DNA of 64,000 nt, taken from positions 496,001-560,000 of the forward strand of contig LBCK01000002.1 of NCBI GenBank assembly GCA_000980705.1, given 5' to 3'. The translations under genes and the position numbers were made by a program. The notes under the pieces are model-generated. The model worked only from the letters and a program-made list of their open reading frames with translations. It was not told the origin of the DNA and searched no databases. Below are positions 46,801 to 54,079 of the stretch, piece after piece. Source of the DNA: Ruminococcus sp. UNK.MGS-30. Lineage in GTDB: Bacteria > Bacillota > Clostridia > Oscillospirales > Ruminococcaceae. The stretch's first letter is position 1. Every line of letters starts with the position of its first letter.

Positions 46801-48290
46801 GAAATATGCAATGTACTTATTTTGACAAGACTTCCTGCAGTCTCCCTCCATGCGGAGGGAGTGGATTGAAATGTGCTGATGATCCAGACTGGTACGAAGC
46901 CGGAAAGTCTCCCTCCATGCGGAGGGAGTGGATTGAAATGCCCATTTTGGATTTAAGATTTCGTCAAATCTGATGTCTCCCTCCATGCGGAGGGAGTGGA
47001 TTGAAATGTGTGCTTGTGTGCCTATCTTAGATACACAAGCGGTCTCCCTCCATGCGGAGGGAGTGGATTGAAATGGTGTGTATCACCAGTTCTCCGTGTA
47101 TTGTCATAGTCTCCCTCCATGCGGAGGGAGTGGATTGAAATTGTACTTTTACCGAAAACTCCTCCGGCACACCGCGTCTCCCTCCATGCGGAGGGAGTGG
47201 ATTGAAATTCGCCACAGCACGGGTATAGGCACTGTCTGCGGCTCGTCTCCCTCCATGCGGAGGGAGTGGATTGAAATACTTTGCGGCATTTTTCTGTGCT
47301 TCTACCGCAGCGTCTCCCTCCATGCGGAGGGAGTGGATTGAAATTCTATTCCGCATTGCCCAGACACCGCAGGCTATCCGTCTCCCTCCATGCGGAGGGA
47401 GTGGATTGAAATGATAATTCCAAGGTGTGGTTTATGTTTGATGCGATTGTCTCCCTCCATACGGAGGGAGTGGATTGAAATACCGGATCGGAAAAAATGC
47501 TGCGGCTTGGCGGTCGGTCTCCCTCCATACGGAGGGAGTGGATTGAAATGTTTTTCGCCGGTCAAAATGAACGCTTTCCGCAACGTCTCCCTCCATACGG
47601 AGGGAGTGGATTGAAATGGACTGAACGTCGAAATGCAAAAAGGTGATGTCGTCTCCCTCCATACGGAGGGAGTGGATTGAAATGTTCAGATCGACGTTTC
47701 CAGAAATGCCGTATACCGTCTCCCTCCATACGGAGGGAGTGGATTGAAATTCGCCAGGTGTGGATTTGCGGTAGAGATTATACAAGTCTCCCTCCATACG
47801 GAGGGAGTGGATTGAAATCCGTTTTCGGTGTCTTGGTATCCGTGTTGGTTTCGTCTCCCTCCATGCGGAGGGAGTGGATTGAAATTTTTCTGTTGCCCCC
47901 CACAGGGGCGCCGGGGGACGTCTCCCTCCATGCGGAGGGAGTGGATTGAAATCACACCCGGCAGCACAAACAAGGACGTGACGGACGGTCTCCCTCCGTG
48001 TGGAGGGAGTGGATTGAAATATCGAAGTTATGCTTACTGAACTCGATTATGCAGTCTCCCTCCATGCGGAGGGAGTGGATTGAAATAGGAGACAAACGGC
48101 GTTCAGACCGGTGCCGGCGTGAGTCTCCCTCCATGCGGAGGGAGTGGATTGAAATGCTCCGTCACGCAGTGCCTGTTCCTGCATCTCGAGTCTCCCTCTA
48201 TGCGGAGGGAGTGGATTGAAATACTGTTAACCCGGACGGCAGCGTGACACACGTCGAGTCTCCCTCCGTATGGAGGGAATAAATTGAAAT
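37826..48290 (+). CRISPR. type I-C CRISPR array, 156 repeats and 155 spacers
   Basis: The 33-bp repeat begins GTCTCCCTCCAT and ends GTGGATTGAAAT; its 8-pair stem CTCCCTCC / GGAGGGAG closes a four-base loop. Spacers are 32-37 bp. I located every repeat start by eye, from 37826 to 48258. Position 13 of the repeat is A in repeats 1-26, G in 27-143, A in 144-149, and G again from 150; the last five include decayed copies (47988, 48190, 48258). Exact duplicates: spacers 36/47, 37/48, 57/60, 58/61, 107/108, 130/142. Orientation is set by the leader and the decayed far end. Size and full cas set argue for an active or recently active locus. Confidence 0.97.
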
Positions 48291-48610
48291 TTCAAATAGT
48301 CCGCATAGATCGGATTCCGGCAACCCTGCTGCGCCACAAACTTGTCCAGCTTGGCACTGTACTCCATCTGCTGCATCTGATTCTGTGCAGCCTCGTACTT
48401 CTTCTGCCAGTCGGCAGCGGACTGCTTGATGCCGTCAATATCCATTTCGGTGTACGACTGGATTTTGCTGTTCGCATCGTTCAGCTGCCCTGTGACAGCA
48501 TCCAACTTTGCCTGCAGTGCGTTGTAGTCCTCTTCGCTGTAGGTCTTTGCCTGCGGCTCCGGCGCCTGCTCCTGCTGCTGTGTCGGCTCGTTTTTGGTTT
48601 CGTCTTCCAT
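48291..48610 (-). pseudogene. truncated phage scaffold-like gene abutting the array end
   Basis: The minus-strand frame starting MEDETKNEPTQQQEQAPEP has its own AAAGGAATG ribosome-binding site, is rich in Gln/Glu and coiled-coil forming (YNALQAKLDAVTGQLNDANSK), and ends with YSAKLDKFVAQQGCRNPIYADYLKFQF, as in phage scaffolding or DUF4355/GP20-like minor structural proteins. After about 107 residues it runs into the last, degenerate repeat and continues only as translated repeat. It is therefore a 5' remnant whose 3' part was lost where the array now ends. Confidence 0.7.
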
Positions 48611-48846
48611 GTTCTTTCATTCCTTTCTGAAAATGGGTATAAAAATAGCACCTGATTGCTCAGATGCTGATTTTTCAATATAAGAACGCCGTACCCGTGT
48701 GAGTTGACAAGGGAAACGTAAAAAGGTTGAAAAGGGTGGAAAAGGGTGGAATTGAATTGGAAGGGGTAAAAAGCGGCGAAAATGCGTGATGTTTTGGGTG
48801 GAATGAGATAGAAACAGAAAAGTGAACGAAAATTGAAGTGTCAAAA

Positions 48847-48891
48847 AAATCGCTCGGAAAATGAGGATGTCCTCTGTTTTCCGGGCGATTT
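48847..48891. terminator. bidirectional terminator
   Basis: Fifteen-pair stem with a single G-T, A-rich on one side and T-rich on the other. Confidence 0.75.
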
Positions 48892-49049
48892 CGTTTTGGT
48901 GTTTAATTTTTGAGGGCAGCGTTTTACCGGCGTTTGAAAAGTGTTTGAAAGTGTTCAAAACGGCGGAAATACGCTGCTTTTTTGCTTTTGTGGTTTTGAA
49001 CAGTTCGTTTTAGAAAAAACAAGCATCTTTAATCAAAAAATATTTTTAA

Positions 49050-49101
49050 GGATAGGAACATAGGAACTGGAACCAAATAGGTTTGGAACAAGTTCCTATC
49101 C
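49050..49101 (-). terminator. hairpin terminator of the 161-residue minus-strand gene
   Basis: Perfect arms GGATAGGAAC / GTTCCTATCC with a smaller inner pairing, 1 bp after the stop codon, followed on the minus strand by an A/T-rich tail. Confidence 0.6.
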
Positions 49102-49102
49102 C

Positions 49103-49588
49103 TTACTCATTTATCAGTGTTTTTTCTTCCAATTCTTTTAAGTGTTTAAGGTTTCCCTTTGTATAGAGAACCCCATTATAATGCTTTTCTTTTTTGCCGT
49201 TTCCAGTCCAGAAAGTATTCGCAAGTTCAAATGCAGCAAACATTGAATCAAAAAATTTTTCCCAATTGTTTGTTTTTGCTGTCTGAGTTTTTAGGCTTGC
49301 TATTTTCTTTTTCTTTTCGGTGTATGCACGATCAATAAATCCATTCACGTGACTTTCAAGGTTCTTTGTAATGTTTTTCAAAACATCTGAGGGCTTTTCC
49401 GGATGAAAAATATCATATTTCTCATAATCTTTCAAATTTAGTAAGCAATCAAATAAGAAATTCAATCTTCCAAAGAATACAGTTGGATTAGTTGTTCGAT
49501 TGACAATGGTCTCACTTTCATGCACCTGTTTAAGCAAGTTGTTTATGTAATCGGCATCAAAAGCAGTCAATTTCTTTTTTCCAAACAT
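49103..49588 (-). CDS. hypothetical protein downstream of the prophage repressor
   Basis: A 161-residue Lys-rich soluble protein (MFGKKKLTAFDADYINNLLKQVHESE...) with no domain I recognise. Base use is more A/T-rich than in the chromosomal genes to the left. GGAGG precedes the ATG. It shares an operon with the XRE regulator 6 bp upstream, so it is probably expressed in the lysogen; genes in this place often give superinfection exclusion or other lysogenic conversion, which is only a guess here. Confidence 0.65.
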   Translation of the reverse strand: MFGKKKLTAFDADYINNLLKQVHESETIVNRTTNPTVFFGRLNFLFDCLLNLKDYEKYDIFHPEKPSDVLKNITKNLESHVNGFIDRAYTEKKKKIASLKTQTAKTNNWEKFFDSMFAAFELANTFWTGNGKKEKHYNGVLYTKGNLKHLKELEEKTLINE

Positions 49589-49594
49589 CGATAA

Positions 49595-50002
49595 TCAATC
49601 CTCCATTTTTCCTTTTTTATAACTTTCCTCGAAGTCATATATCATATTCAGAAGTTTGCTGCGTTCTTTTAGTGGAAGGCTTTTTAGGATTTTAGCCAGT
49701 TCTTTGGCGAGTTCATCCTCGCTTTCGCTTGAATTTTGGATATTTACTGTACCTGTTGAGTGCTCTCCCATCGCACCGATTGCTGAATTAGTGATATTTT
49801 GAACCGGGGCATCATTTCCATAAACCAAATAGTCAATAGAAACGCCAAAAAATTCAGAGATTTCAATAAGATATTTGCGGTACGAATTGCTCTTACCGGA
49901 TTTCCAATCTGTAAATGCACTCTTTTTCAAGTGAAGATAATCTGTCAATTTCTTCTGGTCTTGCTCTCCAAGTAACTCAACAATTCTATCTAAAATGCTC
50001 AA
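49595..50002 (-). CDS. XRE-family regulator, probable prophage repressor
   Basis: A 135-residue protein with an N-terminal helix-turn-helix (ILDRIVELLGEQDQKKLTDYLHLKKSAFTDWKSGKSNSYRKYLIEISEFFGVSIDYLVYG) and a short C-terminal helical tail. The frame is open upstream, but GGAG spaced 8 bp from TTG 50002 is the only good start signal. It is divergent from the early prophage genes across a palindromic operator, the standard position of a lysogeny repressor. Confidence 0.75.
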   Translation of the reverse strand: MSILDRIVELLGEQDQKKLTDYLHLKKSAFTDWKSGKSNSYRKYLIEISEFFGVSIDYLVYGNDAPVQNITNSAIGAMGEHSTGTVNIQNSSESEDELAKELAKILKSLPLKERSKLLNMIYDFEESYKKGKMED

Positions 50003-50047
50003 AATTATAACTCCTTTTTTGTTCGTAACGCTGAAAATAAGATTTTT

Positions 50048-50089
50048 TCGTACTCTGATATTGACAGTACGATATTTTCGGACTATAAT
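50048..50089 (+). promoter_or_regulatory. early prophage promoter overlapped by a palindromic operator
   Basis: TTGACA (50061-50066), 17 bp, TATAAT (50084-50089). Perfect arms TCGTACT (50048-50054) and AGTACGA (50066-50072) cover the -35, and a further TCGGACT-like half-site touches the -10. This suits control by the XRE repressor encoded next to it. Confidence 0.7.
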
Positions 50090-50178
50090 ATTAGCATACC
50101 AATACAACAGGGTATAAAAAGCCTTATGATAATTGTACCACAAAGTAAGGCAAAAGTAAATGAAAAGGAGGAAAAAAT

Positions 50179-50316
50179 ATGAGTGAAGAACAATATAAAA
50201 AAGTTATAGACGCTCTTGTTGATTTTGTGCTTAGAGTAGCCACAAAAAATGAAGCGACCACCGAAACAGAAATTGCGGTTCTGCCGGCAATCGCTTACAT
50301 TCTTAGCCAAATTTAG
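50179..50316 (+). CDS. small early prophage protein (45 aa)
   Basis: Starts MSEEQYKKVIDALVDFVLR and ends AIAYILSQI; an amphipathic helical protein too short for domain assignment. AAGGAGG lies at ideal distance from the ATG and the early promoter is about 90 bp upstream, so it is the first gene on the early side. Confidence 0.65.
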   Translation: MSEEQYKKVIDALVDFVLRVATKNEATTETEIAVLPAIAYILSQI

Positions 50317-50319
50317 AAA

Positions 50320-50499
50320 TTAATCTCTGGAGAGATCCTGTTTTAGTGTTTCAAAAATCGACTTGTAAATTGCGTTGTAGAAAGCGGCAACTTGTTTACC
50401 ATTTTCTTCGGTAGCAGAATATGAGGAGTTCGACATTTTTGAAACAACAATTTCTTTGGCTATGTCTGCTGCTTTTTCAGCAACATTCCAATCGTGCAT
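50320..50499 (-). CDS. small hypothetical protein (59 aa)
   Basis: Minus-strand gene beginning MHDWNVAEKAADIAKEIVVSK, with AAAGGAGG upstream of the ATG and its own consensus promoter. The frame is open a little further upstream but the ribosome-binding site decides the start. It points against the early genes, tail to tail with the 45-residue gene 3 bp away. Function unknown. Confidence 0.65.
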   Translation of the reverse strand: MHDWNVAEKAADIAKEIVVSKMSNSSYSATEENGKQVAAFYNAIYKSIFETLKQDLSRD

Positions 50500-50523
50500 T
50501 TTATTTCCCTCCTTTCCTGCTCC

Positions 50524-50573
50524 ATTATAACACAATCCGGCAGGAAATACAACGGATTCGACAAGAATCGACA
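50524..50573 (-). promoter_or_regulatory. promoter of the 59-aa gene with upstream TTCGACA boxes
   Basis: On the minus strand TTGTAT (50547-50552), 17 bp, TATAAT (50524-50529). Two boxes, TTCGACA (50557) and ATCGACA (50567), 10 bp apart, lie just upstream of the -35, the same element as at the cas promoters. Confidence 0.6.
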
Positions 50574-50606
50574 GGATATTATCACATTTTGAAAGGAGCG
50601 GTTTTC

Positions 50607-50822
50607 ATGTTACCGAGAATTTTACACACCTATTACTGTGTTACCACGACCTATTCGCCTACTGGAAAAACTGTCCGTCTGACAACGGTGCAGACCGGCG
50701 ACAAGCCCAACAGCAGCTATTGTCTGGACGGGAAGCAGAACATCTATCGGGACTATTTCACCCAGCGGCTGATCGCAGAGCAGTTCGCCAAAGCCATGGG
50801 AGGCGATACAGCGTGGACGTGA
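50607..50822 (+). CDS. hypothetical prophage protein (71 aa)
   Basis: Begins MLPRILHTYYCVTTTYSPTGKTVRLTTVQTG; probably a small beta-rich protein. GAAAGGAG is 8 bp before the ATG. It overlaps the next gene by 10 bp. No family recognised. Confidence 0.65.
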   Translation: MLPRILHTYYCVTTTYSPTGKTVRLTTVQTGDKPNSSYCLDGKQNIYRDYFTQRLIAEQFAKAMGGDTAWT

Positions 50823-51004
50823 CTGAAAATCCCACGGCTTTGCAGATCGCTGCCAGTGCAAGGTTTCACGGAACAGATGCGGCAAGCATCGGGTATCTGT
50901 ATGACTGGTATGACGCTATCCCGGAGATGCTGGAAACCAAGGAAGCACTGAAACAACGTATTCTGAAAACCAACGGCGTACACAGGAAGGATGATGAAAA
51001 ATGA
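50813..51004 (+). CDS. hypothetical prophage protein (63 aa)
   Basis: Begins at GTG 50813 behind GGAGG (MDVTENPTALQIAASARFHGTDAASIGYLYDWY) and is acidic in its first half. It overlaps the following helix-turn-helix gene by 4 bp (ATGA). An alternative GTG stands two codons later. No family recognised. Confidence 0.6.
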   Translation: MDVTENPTALQIAASARFHGTDAASIGYLYDWYDAIPEMLETKEALKQRILKTNGVHRKDDEK

Positions 51005-51237
51005 CCCCGAAGACATTCGGCAAACAGCTGCTGGAGATCCGCACTACGCTGGGACTGAGCCAGACGGAGGTTGCAGAGGCGGCAGAGGTATCCCAGAGCT
51101 ATGTTTGTCAGCTGGAACAGGACAAGTTTGTGCCGAGCATCACGGTGGTGCTGCGGCTGGCAAAGGCACTGCGTGTGCCGGTGGAGCGTCTGCTCCCCAC
51201 AGAACCGGAATCGAAAAAGCGGAGGTGTGCATCATGA
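51001..51237 (+). CDS. small XRE helix-turn-helix protein (78 aa)
   Basis: One Cro/CI-type DNA-binding domain: TFGKQLLEIRTTLGLSQTEVAEAAEVSQSYVCQLEQDKFVPSITVVLRLAKALRVPVERLL. It sits third in a run of overlapping small early genes. It could be a Cro or Ner-like early regulator; small helix-turn-helix genes in such runs also occur as anti-CRISPR-associated (Aca) regulators. Confidence 0.82.
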   Translation: MTPKTFGKQLLEIRTTLGLSQTEVAEAAEVSQSYVCQLEQDKFVPSITVVLRLAKALRVPVERLLPTEPESKKRRCAS

Positions 51238-51524
51238 AAATCAAAATCGGAACGGTGATCGAGAATCACCTGATCTATGCCATTTACGGCACGGAGCACT
51301 GCATTGCCAGACCGATCCTGCCGGACGGCGAATTCGTGGTCTGGCACATTGATGAGGACGGCAAGGGCGTGTGGGGCGGTTCTTATTTCCCCGATCAGAT
51401 GGATGCAGAACGGGCGTATGTCACACGGTGTTTCCCATGGCTTTCAGACAATGTTCTGTTTGCAGCCAGTGAGGAGGATGACGAGATCGATGAAACCTTT
51501 GCGGAATTCCCCGATCTTCCGTAA
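51234..51524 (+). CDS. hypothetical prophage protein (96 aa)
   Basis: Begins MKIKIGTVIENHLIYAIYGTEHCIARPILPDGEFVVWHID and ends in a strongly acidic tail (EEDDEIDETFAEFPDLP). GGAGGTG precedes the ATG, which overlaps the previous stop. The acidic surface would suit a nucleic-acid mimic, but this is speculation. No family recognised. Confidence 0.65.
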   Translation: MKIKIGTVIENHLIYAIYGTEHCIARPILPDGEFVVWHIDEDGKGVWGGSYFPDQMDAERAYVTRCFPWLSDNVLFAASEEDDEIDETFAEFPDLP

Positions 51525-51544
51525 GCAGACAGAAAGGACACAGG

Positions 51545-51736
51545 ATGAGAAAACTGCATCAATGGGGCGGAACGCCGCCCAGAAAGTCACAAAGACTGCG
51601 AAAAACCGTGCGGCGAATGAAGAACTGCGGCTGTACAGACTGGGCGATCCTCCACGAGATCCGCACCAGCGACTGTTCCAAAACAGAACAGGACAGGCTC
51701 CTGAAAGAGCTGCATATGGAGGTAAATGTGCTGTGA
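51545..51736 (+). CDS. hypothetical basic protein (63 aa)
   Basis: Begins MRKLHQWGGTPPRKSQRLRKTVRRMKNCGCTDW, very rich in Arg and Lys, so it may bind nucleic acid. AAAGGACA lies upstream of the ATG; the end overlaps the next gene by 4 bp. No family recognised. Confidence 0.55.
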   Translation: MRKLHQWGGTPPRKSQRLRKTVRRMKNCGCTDWAILHEIRTSDCSKTEQDRLLKELHMEVNVL

Positions 51737-51990
51737 AGGTAATCGAAGATGTGCAAGACAAGTACGGCAACTACTGCATCATTTTCAAAAGCACGAATCT
51801 CAGGCTGATCTACGACTGGCTGCACACGCACTACAGCGGAAACGGATTTAAGTTTGCAATCGTAATTGACCTGAGTATCGACTGCGACTATGAAACACCA
51901 ACGGAAACGGTAGTCTACTTCTTAGATGCGATCACAGAAGAAGTGCTGGACTATGCCGGATTCAAGCTTGCAAATACAGATGAAACATAA
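51733..51990 (+). CDS. hypothetical prophage protein (85 aa)
   Basis: Starts at GTG 51733 behind GGAGG and reads MKVIEDVQDKYGNYCIIFKSTNLRLIYDWLHTHYSG. It is mixed alpha/beta and acidic toward the end (IDLSIDCDYETPTE). Expression is coupled to the previous gene by overlap. No family recognised. Confidence 0.6.
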   Translation: MKVIEDVQDKYGNYCIIFKSTNLRLIYDWLHTHYSGNGFKFAIVIDLSIDCDYETPTETVVYFLDAITEEVLDYAGFKLANTDET

Positions 51991-52072
51991 AAGCCGAAAC
52001 AGCGGCAGAGAGCCGCTGTCTGCCGGAACTGGTCTACCGGCACTGATGATGGCAGACCGGAAAGGAGGAGCT

Positions 52073-54076
52073 ATGGACTACTTATCAGTAGAAGAAGCAG
52101 CAGTCTTGAAAAACTGTTCTGCAAGGTATATCCGAAAACAATGTAAAAACGGTGTTTTACCGGCGGTTATCCAAGAACATCCGCAGAACCATAAACCCTG
52201 TTATCAGATCCCGGTCTCCGCATTTCCGGAGCCGTTGCAGGCGAGATACTATCAGCAAAAGCGGCAGGAAATGGGCGTGATGCCCACGCCCATTCCGGCG
52301 GAAACGAAACCACAGAAGCCGAAGAAGAAGGCAAAAGCCGTGCGGCAAATGACCATTGAGGACTGCACCGAAGCACAGCGGCAGGAGCTACAGGTATGGA
52401 CAGAGATCCTGCGAGAGTGGCAAGCCGGACGAAAGGGGTACGCCAAAAAGACCGACTATGACAAGCTGTATGTGGGCAAGTGTCAGCTGGAACACCCTGA
52501 CCTACAGATCTCCACGGGGATCCTGTACCGAAAATGGAAGGCATATCTGGAACATGATCTCGCCGGAATGCTGGGGATCCGAGGGGGCAGCAACAAAGGC
52601 AGCAGCGAGATCCCACAGCTGGTGTGGGAGGCGTTTCTGTGGTTCTGGCTGAGCGAGAACCAGCCCACTGTCTGTGCCAGCTATCGCAACACCATCACAT
52701 GGACAGAGGACTTTCATCCGGAGCTGGTGGCTTGTATCCCATCAGAGCGAAGCTTTCGGCGGCGGATCGACCGAGATGTGGCAGAGGCAACCAAAATTCT
52801 GATGCGTGAGGGCGAAAAGGCGTTTTCTGACCGCTGTATGCCGTACATCATGCGAATGTACGACCAGCTGGAGCCGAACGATGTCTGGATCGCCGACAAC
52901 CACACACTGGATATTCAGTCACTGGACGAAAACGGCACCATTCACCGCCTGTATCTGACCGCATTTCTGGATGCGAAGTCCGGTGTCATTACCGGCTGGA
53001 ACGTGACGGAATCGCCGGATTCCCAGTCCACCATTCTGGCACTTCGGCACGGCATTCTGCGGTTCGGCATTCCGAAAGCGGTGTACTTCGACAACGGTCG
53101 GGAATTTCTCACCCACGATGTGGGCGGAAAAGGACACCGCACCCGAAAATCTGACCAGAACCGACCGGAGCCGCCTACCATTTTGCAGCGGCTGGGCATT
53201 GAAATGCACAACGCCATTGTGCGGAATGCAAAAGCAAAGCCCATCGAGAGAACGTTCTACACGGTCAAGAGCCAGTTTTCCAAATCGTTCAGCGGATTTT
53301 GCGGCGGCACGATCTTAGAGCGTCCGGAAAGTCTGAAACGGCGGATCAAGAACAAAAAGCTCCCCCAGGACTATGAAGTCCGCAGTTATCTGAATGACTG
53401 GATCGACGGCGAGTACAATCTGGAGGAGTACGGCGGTTCTGAGGCAAAGTACCGGGGTATGAGCCGTCTGGATGTCTGGAACGGAGCGATCCGTTCGGTT
53501 CGCAAAGCGGCGGAGGCGGAGCTGAATCTGATGCTGATGCGTTCCACCAGAACCCAGAAGATCAAGCGGAACGGTGTGTATATCACCTTTGCCGGCGAAA
53601 AGATCTGGTACATGAAACCGGAAGAAACTATTCTGCGTCTGGGCGAAGAAGTCTATGTGCGGTATGATCCGGCAGATCTGAAAACCGTCCGGCTGTACAA
53701 CACGAAAGACCAGTATTTGTTTACCTGGGAACTGGCAGACGCACTGATGCTGGATTATCTGACCTCTGATAAGGTGGAAATCGCCAATGCAGAGCAGACG
53801 ATCCGCCACACCAGAACGTTTGTACGGAATCAAGCCAAGGGTATCACGGCTGATCTGACCAATGCACAGCGGATCGACTATCTGGACGCTACGATCCGGA
53901 GAGCCGGAGAGGCAAGGAAGAAACATTTCCAGATCAGAATGCCCAAGACGATCGAACCGGTGCGAGCCGGAGAACCGCTGGAGGAAAACCACATGGTTTC
54001 CGGCAGCGAATTTCTCCCCGTGTCCATTGATCTGAAGAAAATGCAGAAAAATGCGAAAAAGCGAAAGGAAGAATAA
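52073..54076 (+). CDS. MuA-like DDE transposase
   Basis: Integrates and replicates the phage by transposition. The 667-residue protein has an N-terminal MuA-type winged-helix segment (MDYLSVEEAAVLKNCSARYIRKQCKNG), a central RNase H-like core with catalytic residues in WIADNHTLDI (Asp near 274), AVYFDNGREF (Asp near 339) and AKPIERTF (Glu near 392), and a C-terminal MuB-contact domain. AAGGAGGAG sets the ATG at 52073, about 50 codons inside the longest open frame. MuB follows 3 bp later. Confidence 0.93.
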   Translation: MDYLSVEEAAVLKNCSARYIRKQCKNGVLPAVIQEHPQNHKPCYQIPVSAFPEPLQARYYQQKRQEMGVMPTPIPAETKPQKPKKKAKAVRQMTIEDCTEAQRQELQVWTEILREWQAGRKGYAKKTDYDKLYVGKCQLEHPDLQISTGILYRKWKAYLEHDLAGMLGIRGGSNKGSSEIPQLVWEAFLWFWLSENQPTVCASYRNTITWTEDFHPELVACIPSERSFRRRIDRDVAEATKILMREGEKAFSDRCMPYIMRMYDQLEPNDVWIADNHTLDIQSLDENGTIHRLYLTAFLDAKSGVITGWNVTESPDSQSTILALRHGILRFGIPKAVYFDNGREFLTHDVGGKGHRTRKSDQNRPEPPTILQRLGIEMHNAIVRNAKAKPIERTFYTVKSQFSKSFSGFCGGTILERPESLKRRIKNKKLPQDYEVRSYLNDWIDGEYNLEEYGGSEAKYRGMSRLDVWNGAIRSVRKAAEAELNLMLMRSTRTQKIKRNGVYITFAGEKIWYMKPEETILRLGEEVYVRYDPADLKTVRLYNTKDQYLFTWELADALMLDYLTSDKVEIANAEQTIRHTRTFVRNQAKGITADLTNAQRIDYLDATIRRAGEARKKHFQIRMPKTIEPVRAGEPLEENHMVSGSEFLPVSIDLKKMQKNAKKRKEE

Positions 54077-54079
54077 GCG

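Larger units (their letters stand above)
48611..49102. other. non-coding gap between array remnant and prophage
   Basis: No convincing gene. It contains a strong bidirectional terminator (stem AAATCGCTCGGAAAA / TTTTCCGGGCGATTT, 48847-48891), G-rich direct repeats AAAAGGGTGG near 48733-48752, and a perfect 10-bp inverted repeat GGATAGGAAC / GTTCCTATCC (49050-49101) that ends the next minus-strand gene. The left end of the transposable prophage probably lies in this stretch, but I could not identify it. Confidence 0.5.

Noticed and set aside
37826..48290. Dozens of long open frames on both strands across the array, with repeated peptides such as SIHSLRMEGD and PPCGGSGLK
   Set aside because: They are translations of the 33-bp repeat and spacers; the repeat has no stop in several frames, so chance frames are long. 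None has a conserved start or ribosome-binding site.
48284..48655. Plus-strand 123-codon frame at the array end
   Set aside because: It is the complement of the phage scaffold remnant, which has the better ribosome-binding site and family resemblance.
48611..49102. Exact left end or attachment site of the transposable prophage
   Set aside because: The right end is outside the window, so neither terminal repeats nor the target-site duplication can be verified.
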